The notes under the pieces were generated by a model that saw nothing but the letters and a program-made list of their open reading frames with translations, was not told where the DNA came from and did no database searches. Shown here piece by piece: positions 9,761 to 17,894 of a stretch of 64,000 bases of DNA (positions within the stretch are counted from its first letter, which is position 1; each line of letters starts with the position of its first letter). Made by a program: the position numbers and the translations under genes. This stretch comes from an uncultured Caldilineaceae bacterium (GTDB lineage Bacteria > Chloroflexota > Anaerolineae > Caldilineales > Caldilineaceae): contig OY282381.1 in assembly GCA_958295915.1 (NCBI GenBank), positions 1,634,722-1,698,721 of the forward strand. Reading direction: 5' to 3'.

Positions 9761-11515
9761 ATGGCGATGCTGAAAGACCGGTCCTCTGTTCCTCGTTATG
9801 CCGATGTTACAGAAAAAAAAGCGGTTGGCGCAACGTACACTCCCAAAGTCCTGGCTGACTTCGTAGCCGGACAGATCAGGCATATTTTCGATGAATTCCC
9901 TGTAAATCGCCCTCTCCGAGTTTTGGATCCAGCAATTGGCGATGGGCAGCTTCTGATTAGTCTGCTAGATGGGATGACTCAAGGTCCAGAGCTAGATATA
10001 GAAGTTTATGGTTTTGAGACTGACCAAAATGCTCTCAATGCCGCTCATAGTCGGTTAACAAAGAAATTCCCCGCTGTGTCGGCTTATCTTCACCAGATCG
10101 ACTTCCTGAAATTTGTATTAGAAAATTTCGGAGTCGATAATCAGGGACTACTTTTTGCTTCTGAAGTTCCAGATACCTATGATTTAATTATCGCCAATCC
10201 CCCTTATGTTAGAACACAGATCATGGGTTCTCACCAGGCACAGTTCATCAGTCAACAGTTTGGGCTTTCCGGTCGCGTCGACCTTTACCATGCCTTCATT
10301 CTTGCTATACTCCGGGTCCTCAAGCCGAAGGGGATTGCGGGCATCATAGTTTCTAACCGTTTCATATCCACTCGCTCGGGCGCGCCCATTCGTCGCGCGC
10401 TCATAGAACGATGTACCCTCCGCCATATTTGGGACTTCGGTGACTCCAAACTTTTCAACGCAGCGATTCTCCCAGCCGTACTCCTGGCCGAGAGCGGGAA
10501 TGGTCACAAATATGGTCAGCCCAACTTTACATCAATCTACGAAACATCCCAATCGCCAAAGGCAACAGCTGCCAAAGCGGCGTCACCGGTTGAGGCACTG
10601 TCTTATACGGGCTTTGTTGAAGTCGAGGACGGACGACGATTTTTCGTTCAGCATGGGAAACTCAGCACAGGTGGAAAGGCGCAGAATGTATGGCGAATCG
10701 CTACCAAGACAACGGAATCCTGGCTTGCCACGGTTAACGCCCACACTTGGAAGCGTTTTGGCGATGTCGGGAAGATCCGCGTTGGTGTCAAAACGTGCGC
10801 GGACAAGGTGTTTATTCGTTCCGACTGGCATCAAATGCGCAAAGATGAGCGGCCTGAACTACTCCGGCCATTGCTCACACATCATATCGCACGCCGCTTC
10901 AAAGCCATCGAGTCCACCACATCTCGGCAAATCCTCTATCCACATGAGATTGTTCAGGGACATACTCGAGCAGCGGATCTATCACTATATCCTAGCAGCA
11001 AGGCTTATCTTGAGAGCCATCGAACGATTCTCGAAAGTCGCCAGTATCTCCTGAAGGCAGGGCGTGCATGGTATGAGATTTGGGTACCACAGGATCCATC
11101 AGCTTGGGACAAAACTAAGCTTGTTTTCCGCGACATCACTGAGGAACCAACCTTCTGGATAGACCAATCTGGATCTGTAGTGAATGGGGATTGCTATTGG
11201 ATGGTCAGCAACAGCTTGGAGCAAACAGATATACTATGGCTTGCGGCAGCTGTGGCCAATTCGAGTTTCATCGAAAGGTTTTATGATATCTGCTTTCACA
11301 ATAAATTGTATGCTGGGCGAAGACGCTTCATCACCCAATATGTCGAGCTGTTTCCGCTGCCCAATCCTGATAGCGATATAGGAAAGACAATCATCGCCGC
11401 CGCCAAAGATGTGTATGCCTCTATGCCATCTCCGCGAACAGATAAAATTATGCGGGAACTGGAGCGGATGGTTTGGAGAGCCTTCGGCTTACCTATGGAA
11501 AAAGTCAGCGGGTAA
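9761..11515 (+). CDS. Type II N6-adenine DNA methyltransferase (Eco57I/TaqI-like)
   Basis: This 584-residue enzyme contains TYTPKVLADFVAGQI (motif X region), motif I as DPAIGDGQ (56-63, where most relatives have DPACGSG), an acidic FETD (motif II) and the catalytic NPPYV (146-150). A TaqI-like target-recognition region fills the C-terminal half. It would methylate adenine to protect host sites from the endonuclease encoded opposite. Its 3' end overlaps the convergent endonuclease gene by 27 bp. Codon use is more AT-rich than in the flanks, suggesting transfer. A second ATG at 9767 is possible. The recognition site cannot be read. Confidence 0.9.
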   Translation: MAMLKDRSSVPRYADVTEKKAVGATYTPKVLADFVAGQIRHIFDEFPVNRPLRVLDPAIGDGQLLISLLDGMTQGPELDIEVYGFETDQNALNAAHSRLTKKFPAVSAYLHQIDFLKFVLENFGVDNQGLLFASEVPDTYDLIIANPPYVRTQIMGSHQAQFISQQFGLSGRVDLYHAFILAILRVLKPKGIAGIIVSNRFISTRSGAPIRRALIERCTLRHIWDFGDSKLFNAAILPAVLLAESGNGHKYGQPNFTSIYETSQSPKATAAKAASPVEALSYTGFVEVEDGRRFFVQHGKLSTGGKAQNVWRIATKTTESWLATVNAHTWKRFGDVGKIRVGVKTCADKVFIRSDWHQMRKDERPELLRPLLTHHIARRFKAIESTTSRQILYPHEIVQGHTRAADLSLYPSSKAYLESHRTILESRQYLLKAGRAWYEIWVPQDPSAWDKTKLVFRDITEEPTFWIDQSGSVVNGDCYWMVSNSLEQTDILWLAAAVANSSFIERFYDICFHNKLYAGRRRFITQYVELFPLPNPDSDIGKTIIAAAKDVYASMPSPRTDKIMRELERMVWRAFGLPMEKVSG

Positions 11516-12523
11516 CCGCATCTGAAGCTTCTTGTTGCGTATCTTACCCTGAAACTGAGGGAAGCGATCAAAAAAGCGCTCTCCAGTTGTCACAAATAAA
11601 TGAGTCAAAGTAATTCTTTTGCCGCTTATTTTTGCATAGAAAAGAACATAACGCGTATCACAGTAGCGAATCCGCTGTCCTGCGATTTCTGGAACATCCA
11701 TAGTTTCCGTACTATTCGGTCGAACCAGCCCCAAATCTATAGACGGGGAAGTCTGGAGTTTTACTTCTAAAAGTTGGTGTTGCACATCCGGAAACTGCCC
11801 ATCGTCTTGGTAAACCCTATATCCAAGCTGCTGGCACACAAGCCGGTGCAACTCTGCACCTCGGTTCCGCTCTTGATCATAGCCTCTATCTGCAAAACTC
11901 GTACCAACGAGTCCGCTCAACCGCTCGAATATTTCGCGAATTGGTAGCAACTGACCGGTGGTAGGATGACTCACAGGGCTTGCAACGGAGCCTGGATCGA
12001 AATCAGGACCCACAAACGACCTCAACAGTTTAGTATCTTCCTGGGTAATAAGCTCTGTCGTGCGTTCGCCCGGGACCAACCGCGCTTGATATTTCTGGGT
12101 GAGCGTTCCGGTTGTATCAAGCGTTACTAAAATTTCTCCCGTGACAACCTTGACTTTTGCAATCAGATCATTTTCGTTAACGCGGACGATGACATAGCGC
12201 CTATTCGGTACAATCTCTTCATTCCAGATTTGAAGATTATTGGATTTCTGAACATAAGTGTCGAAGAGTTGGCCTGGAAAACGGGGCTTTGTCTTCCTGA
12301 AAGACGAGGGTACTGGATAACCAAGTATCTGACAGATGCGCTGCTTTACAACCTTTGAGCGAGTCCGTAGCGGCAATCCGGTAAGTTGAACCCCTACCAG
12401 ACCATCGTTGAGCAGATGCTCAAGATCGGGGGTAGGAATCCATAAGTTGGGGGTACCAATTGCGATGGGATCATACATAGACAACCCACTCTCACGGATT
12501 GCATCTACGTATCTGCGCGCCAT
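11489..12523 (-). CDS. Putative type II restriction endonuclease (PD-(D/E)XK)
   Basis: This 344-residue protein is chosen to start at MARRYVDAIR (ATG 12523), which has GAGG about 7 nt upstream; a start at 12535 overlapping the controller gene is the alternative. I do not recognise the family by name. Near residues 245-257 it reads PDVQHQLLEVKLQ, a PD...(D/E)XK nuclease core with the catalytic Lys preceded by Glu. Its place between a C-protein gene and an N6A methylase argues strongly for the endonuclease of this system. It is translated right after, and nearly coupled to, the controller gene. Confidence 0.75.
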   Translation of the reverse strand: MARRYVDAIRESGLSMYDPIAIGTPNLWIPTPDLEHLLNDGLVGVQLTGLPLRTRSKVVKQRICQILGYPVPSSFRKTKPRFPGQLFDTYVQKSNNLQIWNEEIVPNRRYVIVRVNENDLIAKVKVVTGEILVTLDTTGTLTQKYQARLVPGERTTELITQEDTKLLRSFVGPDFDPGSVASPVSHPTTGQLLPIREIFERLSGLVGTSFADRGYDQERNRGAELHRLVCQQLGYRVYQDDGQFPDVQHQLLEVKLQTSPSIDLGLVRPNSTETMDVPEIAGQRIRYCDTRYVLFYAKISGKRITLTHLFVTTGERFFDRFPQFQGKIRNKKLQMRLPADFFHR

Positions 12524-12524
12524 G

Positions 12525-12800
12525 TCATTCCTCACAGACCTCTCCGATCCCTCCTTCAGTCAACAACTTTGGCACACTGATCCCTAAAGCGCCGGCGATA
12601 GCCTCCAAAGTGCTAAGGGTGACATTTCTCTCTCCTCTTTCCACAGAGCCAATATAAGTGCGGTGCAGCTTGCAGAGATCGGCGAATTCTTCCTGGGAGA
12701 TGCCTTTAGTCGTCCTAAATATACGGATATTGTCTGCCAGGATTTGTGTCAGCCCGGGGCTCGGTTTTCTGAGCTCTGTTTTGCTTGCCTTTTGTTGCAT
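12525..12800 (-). CDS. Restriction-modification controller protein (XRE-family HTH)
   Basis: The product is 91 residues from MQQKASKTEL. It contains a helix-turn-helix of the Xre/C-protein type: ISQEEFADLCKLHRTYIGSV, then ERGERNVTLSTLEAIA. The HRTYIGxxERGERN signature is typical of C proteins that delay endonuclease expression while activating or repressing their own promoter. The reading frame continues upstream to 12884, but the start at 12800 leaves a dyad operator in front. It lies directly upstream of the endonuclease gene on the same strand, the classical C-R arrangement. Confidence 0.85.
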   Translation of the reverse strand: MQQKASKTELRKPSPGLTQILADNIRIFRTTKGISQEEFADLCKLHRTYIGSVERGERNVTLSTLEAIAGALGISVPKLLTEGGIGEVCEE

Positions 12801-12817
12801 GATTTGCGTATTTCCAT

Positions 12818-12847
12818 TGATATGTATATATTCGTATAAACGTATCA
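12818..12847 (-). promoter_or_regulatory. Imperfect dyad upstream of the controller gene (candidate C-box)
   Basis: Two half-sites face each other: TGATACGTTTATA on one side and, on the opposite strand, TGATATGTATATA. They match at about 11 of 13 positions. The dyad sits 18-47 bp before the controller start. C proteins bind such paired palindromes in their own promoter, so this is the likely autoregulatory site. Confidence 0.55.
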
Positions 12848-12929
12848 TTGCGTAGACTTTGAGTCTACAGACTAAGCGTAGCAAGCGCGCATCAGCTATT
12901 CTGCGGCCTCCAGGGCTCTACCAACACCC

Positions 12930-13010
12930 ATTGCGCCTCCTTCGAGCTGCGAGGGCTGAGCGCGCCGCAGGTTTTGCGCCGCGCGCGAAGCCCGAATTGG
13001 CGCATTCAAC
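12930..13010 (-). repeat. Family C repeat, copy 1 (81 bp)
   Basis: On the minus strand it begins GTTGAATGCGCCAATTCGGG and runs through CCTGCGGCGCGCTCAGCCCT to GGAGGCGCAAT. It closely matches the 81-bp segment at 18206-18286, which is inserted in a livG gene. Its ends share GTTGAATGCGCC and GGCGC with family A. It lies 27 bp before the start of the glycosidase-like gene. Confidence 0.8.
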
Positions 13011-13036
13011 AACTTCAACACGATTCGGAAACGCCC

Positions 13037-14923
13037 ATGCGCACTTCTCTCTCCTGCTTCCTGGACCCACCCACCGAGTTCTCCGTCCTGCCTTTCTGGT
13101 TTTGGAATGACGACCTGGACGCAGACGAGATCCGCCGGCAGATCGCAGATTTCGAGGCCCACGGCGTGCACGGCTTTGTGCTCCACCCGCGGGTGGGTCT
13201 GCCCCGCTCTCTCGGTTGGATGTCGGACGCGCTGCTCGACTTCTATGATGTGGCGATTGCCGAAGCAGCGCAGCGGGGGATGCAGGTGGTCCTCTACGAT
13301 GAGGGGATGTATCCGTCCGGCTCTTGCGCGGGCCAGGTGGCGGCGGCGAACCCCGCCTACCAGACCCGCTGCCTGGCGCCGCGCGCGCTGGCCGCCGGCG
13401 AAGAGCCTGGCCTCGGCGCAGATGAAACCCTGGTGGCCGTCGTCGGCCGGCGCACGGGCGAGCGACTGGCCATCATCGACCGCAAGATGGACGCCTATAT
13501 ACGCGGCTTGCATTACATCGACGGCGGGCCAGCGGAGGATGAACCGCTGGCCGGCGATCTGCTCAACCCGGAGGCGGTGGCCTGCTTCATCCGGCTGGTT
13601 TACGACAGATTCTACCAACGCTTCGGGGGCCACTTCGGCGGCACGGTCTCCGCGATCTTCACCGACGAACCAAGTCCGGTGGGGAGGCCGCGCGAGCGGG
13701 GCGTCTGGCCAGGCACAACCGGCATCCTGGCCCATGTCAATCGACTTCTGGGCTACGACTTCACCCCTTATCTGCCGGCTCTCTGGCACGACGATGAGCC
13801 GGACGCAGAGCGCTACCGGGCCGACTACGCGCGCGCCATCGCTCTGCGCATGGAGGAGACCTGGTACGCCCAGCTGCACGACTGGTGCGCGGAGCGCGGC
13901 ATCGCCCTCAGCGGCCATCCGGCCAAGGCCGACGACATCGGCGCGGAGCGCTACTTCCACATCCCCGGCCAGGATCTTGTCTGGCGCTGGGTGCTGCCCG
14001 ATGATCCGACCGCGCTGGAAGGGGCGCAGTCGACCCAGGGCAAATGCGGCAGTTCAGCGATGATCCACAGCGGGCGACGGCGCAACGCCAATGAGCTGTG
14101 CGGCGCCTACGGTCACGAACTGACCTGGGAGGAGATGAACTGGCTGGCCGACTGGTGCTTTGCGCGCGGCACGAATATGCTCTTTCCCCACGCTTTCTAC
14201 TACAGCGTGCGCGGCATCCGTTGGGACGAACGACCGCCGGATGTGGGGCCAAACAGCGCCTGGTGGGGGCGCTACAAGAGATATGCGGACCGCTGCCGGC
14301 GTCTCTCCTGGCTGAATACAGACTGCCAACATGTCTGCGAAGTGGCCGTGCTCGGCACGGTGGATTGGCTGCCCTGGCAGGAGGCCAAGATCCTTTTTCA
14401 GCATCAGCGTGATTTCAACTATGTAGAAGAGCGCCATCTGTGGGAGGACGCGACGGTGGACGAGAGCGGCATCCACCTCGCCGGCATGCACTACCGGGCC
14501 GTGGTCGCGGCGCATACAGCGGATGCGCGCGCGACAGAGGCGCTGCAAAGATTGGAAAGCGCCGGACGGCTGATCCGCTGTGGGCTGGGGATGCCGGCGT
14601 CCGAACTGCCGGAGCGCGCCTCTTTCGAGCAGAGGCGCATTCTCAATTTTATCGACGGGTTGGTGGCCGCGGATATCACCGTTGAACCGTCGGCGCCGGC
14701 TCTGCGCGTGCGCCACGTGCGCAAGGCGGGGCGGGACTGGTGGATGCTTTTCAACGAGGAAGGCTCATCTCTGGCGACGCATGTACAGATGCGGGCGCAC
14801 GGCCCGTTCCTGCAGGTGGATCCCTGGACGGGGCACAGTCAGCCCTGGCAAAATGGCGCGCGGATGGCCCTGGAGGGATATCAACTCACGGTTGTCTGTA
14901 CACAAGGGGCGGATAAGGGGTAG
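13037..14923 (+). CDS. Glycosidase-like TIM-barrel protein
   Basis: This 628-residue protein starts at the ATG before RTSLSCFLDP; the longer frame upstream is repeat-derived. Its N-terminus, LPFWFWNDDLDADEIRRQI, then GFVLHPRVGLPRSLGWMSD and YDEGMYPSG, resembles large uncharacterised glycoside hydrolases related to alpha-L-rhamnosidase families. Further conserved blocks are TWEEMNWLADWCFARGTNML and RWDERPPDVGPNSAWWGRY. It would act on plant or microbial glycans, but the substrate is unknown and no signal peptide is seen. A family A repeat is embedded in frame near residue 527 (ERASFEQRRI). The gene ends at a bidirectional terminator. Confidence 0.65.
   Translation: MRTSLSCFLDPPTEFSVLPFWFWNDDLDADEIRRQIADFEAHGVHGFVLHPRVGLPRSLGWMSDALLDFYDVAIAEAAQRGMQVVLYDEGMYPSGSCAGQVAAANPAYQTRCLAPRALAAGEEPGLGADETLVAVVGRRTGERLAIIDRKMDAYIRGLHYIDGGPAEDEPLAGDLLNPEAVACFIRLVYDRFYQRFGGHFGGTVSAIFTDEPSPVGRPRERGVWPGTTGILAHVNRLLGYDFTPYLPALWHDDEPDAERYRADYARAIALRMEETWYAQLHDWCAERGIALSGHPAKADDIGAERYFHIPGQDLVWRWVLPDDPTALEGAQSTQGKCGSSAMIHSGRRRNANELCGAYGHELTWEEMNWLADWCFARGTNMLFPHAFYYSVRGIRWDERPPDVGPNSAWWGRYKRYADRCRRLSWLNTDCQHVCEVAVLGTVDWLPWQEAKILFQHQRDFNYVEERHLWEDATVDESGIHLAGMHYRAVVAAHTADARATEALQRLESAGRLIRCGLGMPASELPERASFEQRRILNFIDGLVAADITVEPSAPALRVRHVRKAGRDWWMLFNEEGSSLATHVQMRAHGPFLQVDPWTGHSQPWQNGARMALEGYQLTVVCTQGADKG
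14614..14641 (+). repeat. Family A repeat, copy 2 (inside the glycosidase-like CDS)
   Basis: GCGCCTCTTTCGAGCAGAGG followed by CGCATT is read as ASFEQRRI within the coding frame. The stem is perfect (8 bp). Confidence 0.85.
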
Positions 14924-14942
14924 GCGTCTGAATCCTGACAAC

Positions 14943-14978
14943 AAAAGCAGGGAGCGACCGAAGTCGTTCCCTGCTTTT
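14943..14978. terminator. Bidirectional intrinsic terminator
   Basis: An 11-bp stem GCAGGGAGCGA/TCGTTCCCTGC with one wobble is flanked by AAAA on the left and TTTT on the right. It serves the converging glycosidase-like (+) and cold-shock (-) genes. Confidence 0.85.
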
Positions 14979-14993
14979 ACAACTGGGGCAAAC

Positions 14994-15221
14994 TCAGGCA
15001 ATGGAGCTGCTCTGTCGTCTCATCACATTGCTGGCGGCAGGACCCTTCGGGCCGTCTTCAATCACAAATTCGACCTGATCGCCTTCCGCGAGGCTGCGAA
15101 AGCCCTCTGACTGGATTGCGGAGAAATGCACAAATACGTCCGGGCCATCTTCTCGGGCAATGAAGCCATAGCCCTTCTGATCGCTGAACCACTTTACGGT
15201 GCCGACTACTGTTTCACTCAT
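14994..15221 (-). CDS. Cold-shock domain protein (CspA family)
   Basis: This 75-residue single-domain protein carries [15 protein letters not shown] (RNP1, KGYGFI) and DVFVHFSAI (RNP2), so it binds single-stranded RNA or DNA as a chaperone that melts secondary structure. A strong AGGAGG lies upstream of the ATG. It is preceded by a leader of about 157 nt with a stable hairpin, as in cold-inducible csp genes. The C-terminal [10 protein letters not shown] tail is a short extension beyond the core domain. Confidence 0.95.
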   Translation of the reverse strand: MSETVVGTVKWFSDQKGYGFIAREDGPDVFVHFSAIQSEGFRSLAEGDQVEFVIEDGPKGPAASNVMRRQSSSIA

Positions 15222-15414
15222 GGTGGGAAAACTCCTCCTACTAACTACGGATACCAGATAAGGCGCAAAACAACCCGCGCACTGACTTGGGTGATACTAC
15301 ATTCAAAATGTCCCCTGTTCATGCGTATTCAGGGGACGCCAAAACGTAAACCTGGTCAGAACACTAACTTATTTTGCTGTACACAAGAATACGATCAGTT
15401 CGCCTGATTGTCAA
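15222..15414 (-). promoter_or_regulatory. Promoter and long 5' leader of the cold-shock gene
   Basis: On the minus strand, TTGACA (15414-15409) and TATTCT (15391-15386) are 17 bp apart, giving a start near 15379 and a leader of about 157 nt. Within it, GTCCCCTG and CAGGGGAC (15318-15345) form a perfect 8-bp stem. Long structured leaders are typical of temperature-controlled csp mRNAs. Confidence 0.55.
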
Positions 15415-15438
15415 ATCCGACAAACTACGGTTTTATTT

Positions 15439-15469
15439 GTTGAATGCGCCTCTTTCGAGCAGAGGCGCG
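15439..15469 (+). repeat. Family A repeat, copy 3
   Basis: An intact copy, GTTGAATGCGCCTCTTTCGA then GCAGAGGCGCG, just upstream of the cold-shock promoter. With copy 4 it marks the 15.2-15.7 kb intergenic stretch, where I see no gene. Confidence 0.85.
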
Positions 15470-15603
15470 TATCTGCCCTGGAATGGACTACCGGGGGCTG
15501 GTGGGATAGACTTGATGGGTATTGCGCGCTGCAGGCGCGCGGCATCATGTTCCTACGGGAAGGGGAGCAATGGTCGTGTCGGATCTGCGGGCAATCGCTG
15601 GAA

Positions 15604-15636
15604 GTTGCAATGCGCCACTGCTCGAAAGAAGCGCGA
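15604..15636 (+). repeat. Family A repeat, copy 4 (diverged)
   Basis: GTTGCAATGCGCCACTGCTC then GAAAGAAGCGCGA. The loop is in the opposite orientation (GCTCGAAAG) and the stem is imperfect. It lies 43 bp before the HAD phosphatase start. Confidence 0.65.
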
Positions 15637-15679
15637 TTACGATGCCAACCAAAGGATTCGACACAGGAGCCGAACCACA

Positions 15680-16480
15680 ATGTACTCAGTACTGGCCGTG
15701 GATCTGGACGACACCCTTCTGACAGGCGATAAAACCATTTCGGCGCGTACGTTGGCTGCGCTGGCCGCCTGGGAGCGAAGTGGCCGCCAAGTCGTGATCG
15801 CTACCGGCCGCCCTCCGCGCGTCACCAGGATGATCCCCTCCGCCTGTCACCCCTATCCGTGGATCTGCTACAACGGGGCGTGGATCGAACATCAGCGCAA
15901 CATCTTGTTCCAGAAAGCGATCCCGGTTGCCGATGCCCGCCAGATCGTGGCCACGATCCAGAAGGCGGCGCCCGACTGTCAACTAGGGGTAGAAATCGCC
16001 GACAAGCTGTACATCAACCGTCAGGTGGAGCGTCCTGGCGCAGAGTTTGTCCGCGATGTGCTTGCCCATACCAATCGACCCACCGCCAAGATTCTGACTT
16101 CACTGGCCGAGCTCGACGCGGCGCAATCGATGGCCTCCAATGGCCAGAGGATGAATCCAAGGCCGTCCGAAACGCTACTGAGCGAGCTGCCGCCGACAAC
16201 CCGCGCCCTGATATCTCCCAAATACGACCTGGTCCAAGTGATGCCCCGCGATACCTCCAAGGCGACGGCGCTGCGCTGGCTAACCACCCGCTGGGGAATT
16301 TCTCTGGACGAGGTGATCGCGTTTGGCGATGACGTCAACGATGTGGAGATGGTCGCCGAGGCCGGTCTGGGTGTGGCCATGGCCAACGCTGTCGCCGAGG
16401 TCAAGGCGGTGGCCCGCCGCATGACGTCCAGCAACGAAGAGGACGGCGTAGCCGCTGTCCTCGAAGAGCTGCTCGCCTGA
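15680..16480 (+). CDS. HAD-superfamily phosphatase, Cof type
   Basis: This 266-residue protein starts at MYSVLAVDLDDTLLTGDK, with CAGGAG about 11 nt upstream; the longer upstream frame passes through repeats and is rejected. HAD motifs are complete: DLDDTLL (motif I, nucleophile Asp), VIATGRPP (motif II), the Lys in DTSKATALRW (motif III) and FGDDVNDVEM (motif IV). Cof/YidA-like members dephosphorylate sugar phosphates or nucleotides such as FMN; the substrate here is unknown. It stands alone. Confidence 0.9.
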   Translation: MYSVLAVDLDDTLLTGDKTISARTLAALAAWERSGRQVVIATGRPPRVTRMIPSACHPYPWICYNGAWIEHQRNILFQKAIPVADARQIVATIQKAAPDCQLGVEIADKLYINRQVERPGAEFVRDVLAHTNRPTAKILTSLAELDAAQSMASNGQRMNPRPSETLLSELPPTTRALISPKYDLVQVMPRDTSKATALRWLTTRWGISLDEVIAFGDDVNDVEMVAEAGLGVAMANAVAEVKAVARRMTSSNEEDGVAAVLEELLA

Positions 16481-16685
16481 TTTTCGCTATGCGCGCGCGC
16501 CGCGTTCCTATGCTATTTTAGGGAATTATATACTTGACTGCACAAGGATTCCCGTGGGTTGAGTGTGAGGATGTGGTATGATGGAGATAGTTCAAGGAAC
16601 GAGGGGCAGGTCTGCCTGTCCCGAGAAGAGAAAAGCCCGTCGGTGTTGGAAGCGCCACGGGCTACGATCCACAAGATCAGAGCTT

Positions 16686-17894
16686 ATGGATACTCTCCAG
16701 AGTACCACAATCCACAAAACCTACCAAGAACGAGGCTACTGTTCGCGAGCTGGCTATGCTCGTATCCGTGAGGTATTGCGCTCATGCTGCTGGCTATACA
16801 ATCGTTCCCTTGAACAGAGAAAGAACACCTATCTTGCCGATGGCAAGGGCATGAGTTTGTACAGGCAGATGAAGGGACTGACCCAACTGCGAAAGGAACA
16901 ACAGTTCTGGCGTGATATAGGGATAACAGTTTCTCGCGGAGTCTTAGTGAGAGTAGACAGGGCATTCAAGGCCTTTTTTCGTAGGGTGAAAGCTGGGGAA
17001 AAGCCGGGCTATCCACGCTTCAAACCACTAAAGCGCTATCAGTGCCTTGAGTTGGCAAGCGTTACAGCAGGCATGGTGAAAGGCAATCGTATCAAGGTAA
17101 AAGGATTACCCGTTATCAGGATACGGCCCAATCGTAGGATGCCAGACAGTAGCCGGCTGAAAGCCTTGCGAATCGGTATGCACGGTCGCATTCTGACAGT
17201 TGACCTTGTCTATGAAGAGGAACAGAACATCCTTGGGTCTGTGGATACTGCGGTGGGCATAGATATGGGCGTAAACGAACGCATGACCTTCAGCGATGGG
17301 GAAACAGTATCCCGGCGCGTGATTGACAGAAGTAGAGAAACAAGCTTGCAACGCGCCATCTCCACAAAGAAAAAAGGCAGCAATCGACGGAGAAAGGCGG
17401 TAGCTACGTTTGCCCGCGAGAGGCGTAGGAATACAGTACGCAATCGTAATGAATGCCATCGGTTGACTACTGCTATCGTGCGAAAATACCAGAAGATAGC
17501 GGTAGAAAAGTTGGCAATCAAGAACATGTCTCGACGTGGCGGCAGTCGGAAACGTGGCTTGAATCGCAGTATGATGGAACAGACTTGGGGATTGCTATTT
17601 CAGCAATTGCGCTACAAGGCAGAATGGGCCGGTAGACAATTCTCTGCAGTGGACCCCCGTAATACGTCCAAGACCTGTTCCCACTGCGCTGAAGTAAGGA
17701 AAGAGAAGCCGGCAGTTTATCGGATATTTGAATGTTTGCGGTGTGGTCATACGGAAGATCGGGATACCAACGCCGCTAAAAACAGTAAGGAACGAGGGGT
17801 AGGTCTGCCTATCCCCTACAACGCGGGTGGGAATTCCCCGCACAGCCGGCGCGAGTCGACTGAGAAAGATATGCTTGTGCAGTTAAGTATATAA
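16686..17894 (+). CDS. tnpB: TnpB RNA-guided nuclease (IS200/IS605 family OrfB)
   Basis: This 402-residue protein starts at MDTLQSTTIHKTYQERGY, the start shared with the deleted copy at 54316. Catalytic RuvC residues appear intact: Asp in GIDMGVN (about 192), Glu in AVEKLAIKN (about 273) and Asp in EDRDTNAAKN (about 359). A zinc ribbon (CSHC ... CLRC) lies between the last two. TnpB proteins cut DNA next to a short motif using a right-end-derived omega RNA and help retain the element. The C-terminal tail after SKERG is encoded by the right-end hairpins, and the stop is inside the inverted repeat. It looks active. Confidence 0.92.
   Translation: MDTLQSTTIHKTYQERGYCSRAGYARIREVLRSCCWLYNRSLEQRKNTYLADGKGMSLYRQMKGLTQLRKEQQFWRDIGITVSRGVLVRVDRAFKAFFRRVKAGEKPGYPRFKPLKRYQCLELASVTAGMVKGNRIKVKGLPVIRIRPNRRMPDSSRLKALRIGMHGRILTVDLVYEEEQNILGSVDTAVGIDMGVNERMTFSDGETVSRRVIDRSRETSLQRAISTKKKGSNRRRKAVATFARERRRNTVRNRNECHRLTTAIVRKYQKIAVEKLAIKNMSRRGGSRKRGLNRSMMEQTWGLLFQQLRYKAEWAGRQFSAVDPRNTSKTCSHCAEVRKEKPAVYRIFECLRCGHTEDRDTNAAKNSKERGVGLPIPYNAGGNSPHSRRESTEKDMLVQLSI

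Noticed and set aside
12801..12884. N-terminal extension of the controller protein
   Set aside because: It would place the dyad operator inside the gene; the start at 12800 fits the family length.
12896..13960. 354-codon minus-strand frame
   Set aside because: It is antisense to the glycosidase-like gene and family C repeat, with low-complexity sequence and no motif.
15374..15679. Extended N-terminus of the HAD phosphatase
   Set aside because: It runs through two A repeats and lacks homology; the ATG at 15680 begins the conserved motif I.
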